Origin: Acidobacteria bacterium 13_2_20CM_2_57_6
GTDB taxonomy: Bacteria; Acidobacteriota; Terriglobia; Acidiferrales; UBA7541
DNA length: 64,000 bases
NCBI GenBank assembly: GCA_001917435.1
Contig: MNEA01000151.1
Coordinates: 1 to 64,000 of the forward strand
Direction of reading: 5' to 3'
Shown here piece after piece: positions 53,091-62,100 of the stretch (position 1 is the stretch's first letter; each line of letters begins with the position of its first letter). A program made the translations under genes and the position numbers. Under the pieces are notes generated by a model. The model had not been told where the DNA came from. It saw only the letters and a program-made list of their open reading frames with translations, and ran no database searches.

Positions 53091-54008
53091 ATGACAGATG
53101 TTCGTTCGCGCATCACGACTTGGAGCAAGGCAGGTTTCATTCTGCTTTCCTCTCGCCATTTTCTTTGCGTGGGAACTGCCTCAGTATTCTTTGCTGCTTG
53201 CGCGTTAGTATTACCGGCCAGCGCGCAGAATACGAAATCTCCGGCCAGAAAAAAACAGACGGGACATTCTGCTGCTGAGGATGGCCGGAAAACGTTTGAA
53301 TCCGTTTGTGCCACATGCCATGGCTTGGATAGGCGCGGTAGCGAACGCGGGCCCAATATTGCCACACGTGCCGAAGTCCAACAGTTGTCCGACGAGGAAA
53401 CGCTGCACGTCCTGCAGACAGGAAAACCGGTGGCGGGGATGCCGGCGTTCGCTGTGCTGGGCGCACCGAAGATCAACGCGCTGATGGCCTACTTGCGAGT
53501 TCTACAGGGTGGGGGCGAAGCTTTTCCTACTCTGGGAGACGCGCAACGCGGCAAATTGCTTTTCTTTGGAAAGGCGCGTTGCGCGGACTGTCATATGATC
53601 AGCGGCTTAGGCGGATTTGTCGGAGCCGATCTGTCTTCCTACGGTTCGAACAGTTCCGCGAAGGAAATTCGAACTGCGATCACCGATCCCAACAAGGATC
53701 TGGAACCGCGGGAAAGAACTATGCTCGTGACCACGCGCGAAGGTCGCCAATTCACGGGTGTCGCGCGCAACGAAGATAATTTTTCACTGCAGTTGCTGTC
53801 GCTGGGAGGAACTTTTTATCTGTTCTCGAAGAAGGACCTCGAGCATTTCGAATATCTGCCAAAATCCATTATGCCATCAGACTATGGCTCCGTGCTGAGC
53901 GCCACAGAACTGGATGACCTGGTGAGCTATCTCGTCCGCGCCGCTCGCGCGGCAAAGAAAGAGCCAGCAGCCAGAACGAAATCGGATATCGAGGAAGAGG
54001 AGAACTGA
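53091..54008 (+). CDS. Exported diheme c-type cytochrome with PVC-type heme-binding C-terminus
   Basis: 305 aa from ATG 53091; the track start at 52959 adds 44 residues with no signal character. A membrane segment (TASVFFAACALVLPASAQ) is followed by a cytochrome c domain with heme site SVCATCHGLD and candidate axial Met in AGMPAFAVL. A second site is ARCADCHMIS, and the remaining part (TDPNKDLEPRERTMLVTTREGRQFTGVARNEDNFSLQLLSLGGTFYLFSKKDLEHFEYLPKSIMPSDYG) resembles the heme-binding region of large planctomycete/verrucomicrobial dehydrogenases (TIGR02603-like). It probably carries electrons for a periplasmic dehydrogenase whose gene is not adjacent. Confidence 0.83.
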   Translation: MTDVRSRITTWSKAGFILLSSRHFLCVGTASVFFAACALVLPASAQNTKSPARKKQTGHSAAEDGRKTFESVCATCHGLDRRGSERGPNIATRAEVQQLSDEETLHVLQTGKPVAGMPAFAVLGAPKINALMAYLRVLQGGGEAFPTLGDAQRGKLLFFGKARCADCHMISGLGGFVGADLSSYGSNSSAKEIRTAITDPNKDLEPRERTMLVTTREGRQFTGVARNEDNFSLQLLSLGGTFYLFSKKDLEHFEYLPKSIMPSDYGSVLSATELDDLVSYLVRAARAAKKEPAARTKSDIEEEEN

Positions 54009-54014
54009 CCACTC

Positions 54015-54035
54015 GCCGGGGAATTGGCGTTTTTC
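54015..54035 (+). terminator. Weak terminator after cytochrome gene
   Basis: Four-base-pair CGCC/GGCG stem with an 8-base loop followed by TTTTTCTTTT. Lies between convergent genes. Confidence 0.4.
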
Positions 54036-54069
54036 TTTTCGCGCCGTCCGAGATTCAAAATGCAAGGGA

Positions 54070-55305
54070 TCAGCGAATAGGCCGGTTGCGCACAGCAATG
54101 AGGGAAACCTGCTCCAGGTCTGGGTAATGGCCTTCTTCATCGGGTTTTCGTTCGGCGGGCTGAATCTGTTGAACCGTCGTCTGTGCCGGCAGGGCCCCCT
54201 TGAAGTATTTCCCGTACACTTTTTCAAATACCGCCGATTCCGATAAATCGTCCAGGTAAACCGTCGTCGAGACAACTTGATCGAACTTCATGTCCGCCTC
54301 CTCCAAATTGTCGAGGAGGTTTCGCATCGTCTGGCGAACCTGATCCGCAGTGGCCGGGGCGTACACGCCGCCATTGGGGCCGGGAATGAATCCACTCTTC
54401 GCGGAACAGTACAGTGTGTCGCCAGCGAAAACACACGGACTCGCGGTTGGACTTGGGGGCATATTCTTCGGGCGTATTGCCCGCCGCTGGCTTAGATCGC
54501 GCACGGCAACTCCCGTGTATGCAATATGCACGCCTTCAGGCAGAGCCGACACTTCTATCGTGGCCCGCCCCGGCGTATTCCCGAATTCGAAGCGCTTGGC
54601 GTAAAGCTGATTCATGGTGCGCATCGGGATTTCGCGGGTGAGATAAGGATTCACGAAGACCATGTTGCTCAATTTGAGTCCCGCTGCCTCCAACACAGCT
54701 TTCATGCCGTCAAGCGCAAGATCCACTTGAGCGGCGGGATCCTGAGGAACTCTTCCGTTGGATGGGTCAGCGCCCGGCATCGTGGAAACGAATAACCGGT
54801 CGTGAGTGAGCATTCCTGGGGAAAAAGCATTGGTTGGTTTAAATGTGGGCGGAGAGACCGGCTGCTTTCCTTTGAGATCGCGCACGGCGACGGCATTGAT
54901 TTGCACGGCATCGTCCTGGGGTAACCGGGCAATGCCGAGCACCGCGCGGGCAGGAGGCTCCTTTGGAAAATAAGCGGCAAAGGCTTTGTTCAACTCAGCG
55001 TATTGATTCGTGTCTTTGAGATAGACCTGCACGTAAACGACATGATCCATGGTGAGTCCCGCGGCTAAGACGACGCCTTTTATATTGTCGAGGGACTGCC
55101 GGACTTGATCGTCAAAGTTTTCTGGGACGCTGCGGTCAGCGCGGAAAGGCCCCTGGCCAGAGATGTAGACGTAGTCGCCCGCGTCGACTCCGGGGGAGCC
55201 GAGCGCTGCCGCGAGTGTATTGTGCGGCTCGACGGCTCGAATCTGCGCTTGCCCGCTCGACGCGAACGACAGCACCGAGGCGGCGGACAGAAATAAAAGC
55301 TTCAT
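54070..55305 (-). CDS. Exported triple-domain Rid (RidA/YjgF) protein
   Basis: 411 aa, signal MKLLFLSAASVLSFASSGQAQ. Three consecutive Rid-like units can be seen: about 25-145 (GDYVYISGQGPFRADRSVPENFDDQVRQSLDNIKGVVLAAGL, PPARAVLGIARLPQDDAVQINAVAV), about 155-275 (RLFVSTMPGADPSNGRVPQDPAAQVDLALDGMKAVLEAAGLKLSNMVFVNPYL, PGRATIEVSALPEGVHIAYTGVAV), and about 285-405 (LYCSAKSGFIPGPNGGVYAPATADQVRQTMRNLLDNLEEA, PAQTTVQQIQPAERKPDEEGHYPDLEQVSLIAV). RidA hydrolyses enamine/imine intermediates released by PLP enzymes; its key Arg is in the ArAt/V strand, and R is present in units 1 and 2 (PARAV, PGRAT) but is Q in unit 3 (PAQTT). Start overlaps the PLP-enzyme stop (ATGA). Confidence 0.88.
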   Translation of the reverse strand: MKLLFLSAASVLSFASSGQAQIRAVEPHNTLAAALGSPGVDAGDYVYISGQGPFRADRSVPENFDDQVRQSLDNIKGVVLAAGLTMDHVVYVQVYLKDTNQYAELNKAFAAYFPKEPPARAVLGIARLPQDDAVQINAVAVRDLKGKQPVSPPTFKPTNAFSPGMLTHDRLFVSTMPGADPSNGRVPQDPAAQVDLALDGMKAVLEAAGLKLSNMVFVNPYLTREIPMRTMNQLYAKRFEFGNTPGRATIEVSALPEGVHIAYTGVAVRDLSQRRAIRPKNMPPSPTASPCVFAGDTLYCSAKSGFIPGPNGGVYAPATADQVRQTMRNLLDNLEEADMKFDQVVSTTVYLDDLSESAVFEKVYGKYFKGALPAQTTVQQIQPAERKPDEEGHYPDLEQVSLIAVRNRPIR

Positions 55306-56600
55306 GCCACATTTCCCTTGCGTGCCGAAGCTAGAATCGCCCGCAGTCGCTGTCCCACAATCATTTCTTCCTCCGGCTGGATGGTCATGGAAACCACCTC
55401 GAGGTGATTCTGCTCTTTGAGTTCCTTCGGATTCGCCTTCGGCTTATCGGCGCCTTCCTGCACTGCGGAAACCATGCTGGGATTATCAATGCTAAGCACT
55501 TCGATAACCGGATCGCCGTCGTGCAGTTTGCGCACGCATTCACTCACAGTAAAGCCCCAGGCCTGTTGGTCCCACGAAACGCGCAAGGTTGGATAGCGAT
55601 TCCCGTCGTCGGGAATGTAGATCTGAGTCTGCACACCTGGGACGGTCTCGACCAACTTGGCGATGCGATCCACCCGCGCGTGCCATTCGTCGTAGAGCTT
55701 TTTGGAATCCATCTTGAGCCAGGTTTCGATGGCCGTCAGGCAGCCGATGACTTCTTCTTTGCCGACTTTCATGGGACGGCAGACCGCACCCTCATAAGGG
55801 CAGGAATTGCGCAGGGCGGCCTCGATCAGATCCTTGCGACCCAGCAGCACGCCGCTGCATTGCGGCCCCCGTAGGCCCTTGCCTCCGGAAAAAGTGTAGA
55901 GATCGAGTTTCATTCTTGCGTAGAGCTTGATGTTGTCAATGGGTGGAATGCCTGCGGCATCGTCCAGAAGGAGTGGTACGTTGTGCTCTTTTGCGATGGC
56001 CGCCTCGCGCGCGAGCTTGTCGCCCAGATCCGTGGTGTAAATCATCGCCGTGTTGCTAGTGATCGCGCCGGCAATTTCTTCCGGCTTCTCGACGAGGATC
56101 AGTTTGGCTCCCGTTAGCCGGATGGCGTTGTCGAACGCGCTGCGGCCTCCGACCATCACGACTTCGTGCTTCAGTCCCGTGGTGTCCGGGAGTTGCCATA
56201 TCTTTTGCGGATCGCTGCCTGCCATGCATGCCGCGGTTGCCGCGGCCATGGCACCCGCAGCACCGGACGTGATTAATCCAGATTCGGCGCCGGTCAATTC
56301 CGCCAAGCGGCGTCCCACGGCGTGGTGCAATTCGACCATGTTCACAAAATGACGGCTCGCTTCGGCCTGAGCGTCTTGCACTTCTGGAAATTGCAGCGAT
56401 CCGCTCAAATAGGTCCATGTTCCGCGGCAATTGATGACCGTCTTCACCCCCAAGCGACTGTACACATTTTCTTTTGTGTCGTACCCAATCGCAGCAGCGG
56501 ATTTTTCGTACAGCTGGTGAGCCGCAACTTGGGCTAACAGCGGCGAAGCGGCCAGCATTTTCATAAATCCGCGGCGATTGGATTCCTGAGTGAAAGGCAT
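55302..56600 (-). CDS. SelA-like PLP-dependent lyase/aminotransferase with twin-arginine signal
   Basis: 432 aa. N-terminal NRRGFMKMLAASPLLAQVAAHQ is a Tat signal. The fold-type I PLP core follows: SRLGVKTVINCRGTWTYLSGSLQFPEVQ, ELTGAESGLITSGAAGAMAAATAACMAG, VPLLLDDAAGIPPIDN (PLP Asp) and LYTFSGGKGLRGPQCSGVLLGRKD with the Schiff-base Lys in SGGKG. These mark the SelA/DgaE group, which includes D-glucosaminate-6-phosphate ammonia lyase. Tat export would allow PLP to be bound before crossing the membrane. ATG 56600 has GGGAGGAA 7 bases upstream. Coupled to the Rid gene downstream. Real selenocysteine synthase is excluded by the signal peptide and context. Confidence 0.85.
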   Translation of the reverse strand: MPFTQESNRRGFMKMLAASPLLAQVAAHQLYEKSAAAIGYDTKENVYSRLGVKTVINCRGTWTYLSGSLQFPEVQDAQAEASRHFVNMVELHHAVGRRLAELTGAESGLITSGAAGAMAAATAACMAGSDPQKIWQLPDTTGLKHEVVMVGGRSAFDNAIRLTGAKLILVEKPEEIAGAITSNTAMIYTTDLGDKLAREAAIAKEHNVPLLLDDAAGIPPIDNIKLYARMKLDLYTFSGGKGLRGPQCSGVLLGRKDLIEAALRNSCPYEGAVCRPMKVGKEEVIGCLTAIETWLKMDSKKLYDEWHARVDRIAKLVETVPGVQTQIYIPDDGNRYPTLRVSWDQQAWGFTVSECVRKLHDGDPVIEVLSIDNPSMVSAVQEGADKPKANPKELKEQNHLEVVSMTIQPEEEMIVGQRLRAILASARKGNVA

Positions 56601-56625
56601 GGATTTCCTCCCGATATTCAAGCGT

Positions 56626-57357
56626 CTACTGAACGAAAATTAAGGTTCCAAAGTGTTCGGGAACGTGGTTGGGGTCCCGGTTGACTACACAAGTCGGCTG
56701 CCAGCACAGGAAGTGGCGCACGGGATCCGCGCCGAGTCCGTCGATGCGGTAAAGGTTGGCCCGCCATTTCGTCGCGGGCTTCACCGGTTTTTCACTAACC
56801 GATTTCAGTGGCACACGGGCCGCTGCGTACCACACGTGGTTATTTTCGTCGATGCGCCCCTGTCGCTGCCAGCCGGAATCCCAATTCGCGTCATAGGAGT
56901 CTTTGTTGAGATCGATGGCCAAATCGACCCAGTCGCCCGTTGGCGCGATCTCAAATTCGCGATAGTGCTTGATGTCGGTCCAATCGTCGCCCAGAAAGAA
57001 CTCGACCACGTCGCGGTCCCATAGTTTGAGGCGATCTTTGCTGTTATCCGCCGGCAGCCAGAGGTTCAGATGGTTGTAGGGAGAAATAAAAAGCAGATAC
57101 AGATCAGAGTCGGTCCAAAACCCGCGCACTTCGGTCTTGAGTTTGGGATAGTCGATCTGTTGCGTGCAATCTTTCTCGATCCAAGTGTACGCCGCGTGCG
57201 ACCATGTTTCCGAGTTCGGATTAGTATTCAGGTCTGGCGCCTTCGCGACATGCGGAATGGAAAAACTGGCCGTTGGGTTTGCAACCTCACACACCTCCCC
57301 GGCAAACGCGAGAGTCAGCGCTAGAAGCATCAATGACAGGCTCTTGGTGAATATCAT
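56626..57357 (-). CDS. Exported CBM9-like carbohydrate-binding protein
   Basis: 243 aa, signal MIFTKSLSLMLLALTLAFAGEV. The mature part matches the family-9 carbohydrate-binding module pattern: WSHAAYTWIEKDC, TEVRGFWTDSDLYLLFISPYNHLN, LKLWDRDVVEFFLGDDWTDIKHYREFEIAPTGDWVDLAIDL, WYAAARVPLKSV, KWRANLYRIDG and FLCWQPTCVVNRDPNHVPEHFGTLIFV. Stand-alone CBM9-like proteins usually bind sugars or related ligands outside the cell. Lies 3 bases from the TPR gene stop and 25 bases before the PLP gene, so it belongs to the same operon. Confidence 0.85.
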   Translation of the reverse strand: MIFTKSLSLMLLALTLAFAGEVCEVANPTASFSIPHVAKAPDLNTNPNSETWSHAAYTWIEKDCTQQIDYPKLKTEVRGFWTDSDLYLLFISPYNHLNLWLPADNSKDRLKLWDRDVVEFFLGDDWTDIKHYREFEIAPTGDWVDLAIDLNKDSYDANWDSGWQRQGRIDENNHVWYAAARVPLKSVSEKPVKPATKWRANLYRIDGLGADPVRHFLCWQPTCVVNRDPNHVPEHFGTLIFVQ

Positions 57358-57360
57358 CGG

Positions 57361-58995
57361 TTATGGGCGAGGCGCGTTTCTTAACTCCGGCGCAATTTCG
57401 TACGCCTTGTCGAATTCTGCCTCCGCCTCCGCCTCCTTTCCTTCCTGATGAAGTGCCAATGCAAGGTTGTAATGTGCTTCCGCATAGCGCGGCTTAAGGC
57501 GCACAGCCTCGATAAACTCCGCCCGCGCCGTACGAAGGTCGCCCGCTTGCAACAGTACCAATCCAAGGTTGTTGTGAGCTTCCGCGAAATTCGGATCGCG
57601 GCGTACCACTTCCCGGAAGACGTTGGCGGCGCCCGCGGTATCGTTCTTCTGGCTGAGGACCAATCCCAGTTGTATCCGGGCGTCAGTGTACTTGGGTTCG
57701 AGGCTGATGGCTTCATTTAATTCGTGAACCGCTTCATCCACATGCGCGGATTGCGCGAGCGCGAGGCCGAGATTGTAATGCGCTTCAGCTAGGTCGGGAT
57801 CGGACATCACCGCCCGCTGGAGCTCCTCGAGAGCGCGTGCGCGATCGTCCTGGCGCCAGTAGAGCAGCCCGAGACTCGAGTGGGCTTGCGCATAGTCCGG
57901 CTTCAGCTCAAGAGATTTCTCATAGGCCGCCAGGGCACGCGGAGCGTCCCCCTTGCGCTCCCAAGTTACTCCCAGATAGTAATGGCCGGTGGGGAGTTCG
58001 GGACTTTGCTCGACAGATTTTTGAAAGAGCGCCAGGGCATCGTCGAGCTTCTGCTGCTTCAGCGCTTCAACGCCTTGGAGGATAAGATATTTCGCTTGAG
58101 CCAGGCGCGCTCGGAACTCTTGCAAAGCGCTCAAATCATTGAGCTCCCTTTGTGCGGCGCCGGTTTCGCCTTGAGCATGCAACGCGATACCCAGGTTATA
58201 GTGCGCCTGTTCGAAATCAGGCTTCAGCTCGATCGCCTGGCGAAACGCCGCAATTGCGCCGGTCGTGTCGCCGCCCGCTTTAAGCTCCTTGCCGAGGTTC
58301 AGTTGCGCCTCCGGATCTTTGGGATCGATTTCGACCGCTCTGCGGAACTCAGCGAGTGCGCCAGCGTGATCGCCCTTCCGGCGCAGCGTCACGCCCAGCA
58401 GTGAGTGTGCTGGCGCCAACTTGGGATTCAGCCGCAGTGCCCGGCGAAATTCGCCCGCCGCGCCTTCCAGATTGCCGAGCTGTCCTTCGGCCAACCCCAG
58501 TTCGAGATGCAGTTCGGCGGAAGGCTTCGACTGCAGGGCCCGCCGTAACTCACCTTCGGCAGCCGATGGATTGCTCTGCTGCAAATAAATGTGCGCCAGC
58601 AGGCGGTGTGCTCCGGCGTTTGCGAAATCAAGATCGACCGCCGTGCGCAGTTCCTTCAAGGCGGCGGCCTGATCGTTTAGGTCGTACCAGGTCGCGCCTA
58701 ACGCGTAGTGCGCATCGGCCCACTTCGGTTTGAGACGCAGCGTGGTTTCGAACTCTTCAACGGCCTGCTTCGCATCGCCTTTATATTTCAGCGTGAGCGC
58801 CAGATTGTAATGCGTATCCGGGTCGTTGGGTTCCAGGTCTAGCGCTTTATGATAACTCGCAATAGCCTGGTCCCAGGATTTGTTGCGCGATAGCTCGATA
58901 GCTCGTTGACGGTAACTCTGAGCCGTTTGCGCAAGTGTTGGCGTTGAAAACGGCAGACTCAGAACTAGCAGAAACACCATTAGCCTGTAGCTCAC
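57361..58995 (-). CDS. Exported TPR-repeat protein
   Basis: 544 aa. Signal MVFLLVLSLPFSTPTLAQ after a short start (GTG 58995; ATG 58980 is an alternative). The rest is an almost uninterrupted array of about 14 tetratricopeptide repeats with the consensus YNLALxLKxKGDxxxAVxEFExxLRLKPxxAxAHYxLG. A non-TPR spacer (LNDLSALQEFRARLAQAKYLILQGVEAL) divides it near residue 280-320. It should act as a periplasmic scaffold, possibly between the TonB receptor upstream and the enzymes downstream. It follows the receptor gene on the same strand, separated by 120 bases with one strong hairpin. Confidence 0.88.
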   Translation of the reverse strand: MSYRLMVFLLVLSLPFSTPTLAQTAQSYRQRAIELSRNKSWDQAIASYHKALDLEPNDPDTHYNLALTLKYKGDAKQAVEEFETTLRLKPKWADAHYALGATWYDLNDQAAALKELRTAVDLDFANAGAHRLLAHIYLQQSNPSAAEGELRRALQSKPSAELHLELGLAEGQLGNLEGAAGEFRRALRLNPKLAPAHSLLGVTLRRKGDHAGALAEFRRAVEIDPKDPEAQLNLGKELKAGGDTTGAIAAFRQAIELKPDFEQAHYNLGIALHAQGETGAAQRELNDLSALQEFRARLAQAKYLILQGVEALKQQKLDDALALFQKSVEQSPELPTGHYYLGVTWERKGDAPRALAAYEKSLELKPDYAQAHSSLGLLYWRQDDRARALEELQRAVMSDPDLAEAHYNLGLALAQSAHVDEAVHELNEAISLEPKYTDARIQLGLVLSQKNDTAGAANVFREVVRRDPNFAEAHNNLGLVLLQAGDLRTARAEFIEAVRLKPRYAEAHYNLALALHQEGKEAEAEAEFDKAYEIAPELRNAPRP

Positions 58996-59071
58996 AAGAA
59001 TGATTCAAGAAAGTGTCCAGCCCGACCGGTCAGCTCAGTCTTGCGAAACCGCCCCAGGTGCGGGCTTGCCA

Positions 59072-59099
59072 CGGGGACAGGCATTCCAGCCTGTCCCCG
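59072..59099. repeat. Strong intergenic palindrome
   Basis: CGGGGACAGGC/GCCTGTCCCCG, an 11-bp perfect stem with loop ATTCCA, between the TonB-receptor gene and the TPR gene. No T-run follows on the minus strand, so it is unlikely to be a terminator; it may stabilise the 3' end of the receptor mRNA or be one of the dispersed REP-like elements. Confidence 0.65.
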
Positions 59100-59114
59100 A
59101 CTGCGCACATTTTA

Positions 59115-62100
59115 CTACCAGGTGAACTTCGCACTGATTTGCCCTTCGCGCGAACCGCTGCCGGTGTCTCCGAATGACCTGGTACTGGTTACCGTGCCGA
59201 ACGTGTTCATGTTGTTGTAATTGCCGTGCGGGTTACTAAAATTCGCGTGGTTGAATATATTGAAGAATTCCGCGCGAATTTCGAACCCCATGGCCTCTCT
59301 GATCATAGTCCTCTTAGAGATCCCGAAGTCTGTGACGTTGATTCCAGGGCCGTGGAAGAACTGGCGGTTTGCGTTGCCAAATCCGCCGTTTGGACCACTG
59401 GCAAACGCGTCCGGTAGGAAGAATGTATTCGGCCCATTAGGACCCGGGTTACGCGGATTTTGGGTCACGACCTTCCCCACAAGGTCGGGTACATCGGTGT
59501 TCCCACCGCCAACCAACGAGTAATCCCCGCCCTGTCTCAGCGACACGGGCAAACCACCCGAATAGCGCGTAACGCCGTTAAGGGCCCAGCCTTGCGTCAA
59601 GCGCTTCGGCAGTTTGCCGATTGCCCGGTCGAAGGGAACCGCCCAGATGTAACTCACCACGAAGTTATGGGTGATATCGAACGCCGAAAGCGAGCGGCTG
59701 AGCCGGGGGTCCAAGAAATTCACCCACTGGCCAAAGCCGGAAGAATTGTCCATCGCCTTAGCGAACGTGTACGCCGCTAGGAAGGTAAAATCCGCGGCCT
59801 TGTGTTCCACGGTTATCTGACCTGCGTTGTAGCTCGAATTGGCGATGTTGACTGTGAAGCTGTTGTTCTGGCTGAAGGCAGGTCCCAAATAGTCACGTGT
59901 ACCAGGTATGCAAGTACTGCCAGCAGGCGTCCCAAGGGGACACGGGGTGGTGAACGCCTTGGCGGGAGCGGCTACGCCAGGAGGCAAAGTGTACGTCTGG
60001 TTCTCGCCATCGCGTCCACATGTAGGCGTGGCGCCCAGTTGGTTAAGTTGCAGGCAAAGCGCGAAGTCACCGGGATTGGCGTCGTATTGCGAGATCAGCT
60101 TATGTCCTTGTGTTCCTACGTACGCCAGGGTCAGAACCGTCGATTTACTCAGCTCCCTCTGAATGGACAAATTGTAATGCTCCGCATAAGGCGGCCGATT
60201 GTGAATGTCGTAGCCCGGTGAAAACGAGATCGGCAAATAGATCGAATAGTCTAGCGTCTTATTAGCCGGGCTTCCCGGCTTCGGGAACACAAATGGGAAT
60301 CGCTGCCCCTCTGACATTCCGTTGGCGACTTCCTGGAACGGCTGGTCGAAGTTGACCGGGTTAGGCGAAACCCAATACAGCCCAAAAGGAGCATCTCCGA
60401 CCTCATAGAACAAGTTCAAGTCCTCGATCGACGTGTAGTAGACGCCGTAGGACGCTCGGATGCTGGATTTGCCAGGGCCACCGAAGATCTTGCCCGCCAT
60501 CCCATCTTTAAAGCCGGGCGAATAAGCGATGCCCAGCCTCGGAGAGAAGTTGTTATACCGGGTGGGAGCGAGTGTGCTCGGAATTCCCGGATCGCCCGGA
60601 ACCACCCATCCCAGCGGCGCAGTCGGGAACTGTGTGGACTGCAAGCCAGGCACGATGGTCTCAATCTTGCCCTGCGTGTCATACCACGGCATGCTTACTT
60701 CCCAACGCACACCAAGATTGAGGGTGAGGTTCGGCCTCACTTTGAAAGTGTCTTCAGCGAAAGCCCCGCCATAACGCGACCGTGAATCCAGGAACTGCTG
60801 GCTGCACTGGTTATAGTTTTGCGCTGCGCCGAGTAGGTAATCGGCGAAATCGTTGCCGGTTATGCTGCCGTCGAACGTGAAGTCTCCGTTCGGTGCGCAC
60901 GTATTGCGCTCATTGATCTGCAGGTAGCGGAACTCACCCCCAAACTTGATCGTGTGTCGGCCTCGCGCTTTCGAGAAAGTATCCGAGACGTGCCAGGTGT
61001 TGTTCGGCTGAAACGTTGACAGCGTATTCACGCCGAGGGAGAAGTTGTTGAAGTATATCGGTGGCACGGTCTGTGGAAATCCCGCCGGTCCCGAGGGTAT
61101 GATGCCGAGAGTTCCTGGGCCAGTAACGAAACCGAGATCCGAGAGTTTTGCGAAGCTGCTACTTGGCTCGTCCGTATGCGTAGCTGTCCGGAAGAAACTC
61201 AAACGAAATTGATTCACAGCGGTTGCACCATAATTTTTGTTGTTATTGAGGACGAACTGCTGTGCACGGCTTACCGTAGCACTGGAAAAACCTGGCACAC
61301 TGGCATCCAGAGCGTTAAAATTGTTGGAGTCGTCGAAGTGATAATAAAACGACCAGTCGCCGGTCATCTTGTTAATGAAGTCTATTCGTTGTCCATACTT
61401 GTTATCCCCAATCCTGTTCCTTTGGTTGGCGTCTGCGAAATTTCCATTTCCATCGCCAATCGGGATGTAGGGCAGAATCTTGGTCGCGGGTAAGGAAAAC
61501 GCGCTCGTCGGGATCGTAGCGTTGCTAAACACGCACTGTGTAGTGCTGGGGCAGGGATCTAGGCGAAAGCCACTCGGCTGACTGGCGTCCGGCACTTTGA
61601 TGGCCCCGTAAGGTTCCCCGTTGAAGACACAGGAAGGATCTCCCGGACATACGTAGCCCAGTCGACTGGAAAGCGTATCCGCCCAATTCAATCCGCAGGA
61701 AGCACCCCCGGGGCATGCCTGGCTGTTCACGAGTAACGGACTGCCGCTCGAATCCGCAAAGTCTGCTGCGGTGAAAGTGCCGCCTCGCTGGAGGGTCGTC
61801 GGCACCGGCACCGCACCCGTACTGGCTCCCCTGACCTCGCGAGTGCCCTGATAGTCCGTGAACCAGAAAAGCTTGTTTTTCCAGAACGGGCCTCCCACGG
61901 CGTAGCCGAACTGGTTACGCCGCAATTCCGCCTTAGTCGGGTCGAAGAAACCTCGCGCGTCGAATTTGTCGTTGCGCAAGAATTCGAACGCAGATCCGTG
62001 AAGGCCGTTGGTGCCGGACTTAGTAATCGTGTTCATCACCGCGCCGCTGAATTTTCCATACTCCGCATCAAAGCTATTGGTGATCAGCCGGAATTCCTCC

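Noticed and set aside
55302-56600. True selenocysteine synthase (selA)
   Set aside because: The protein has a twin-arginine signal, lies in a catabolic-looking operon and no selB or selC is nearby.
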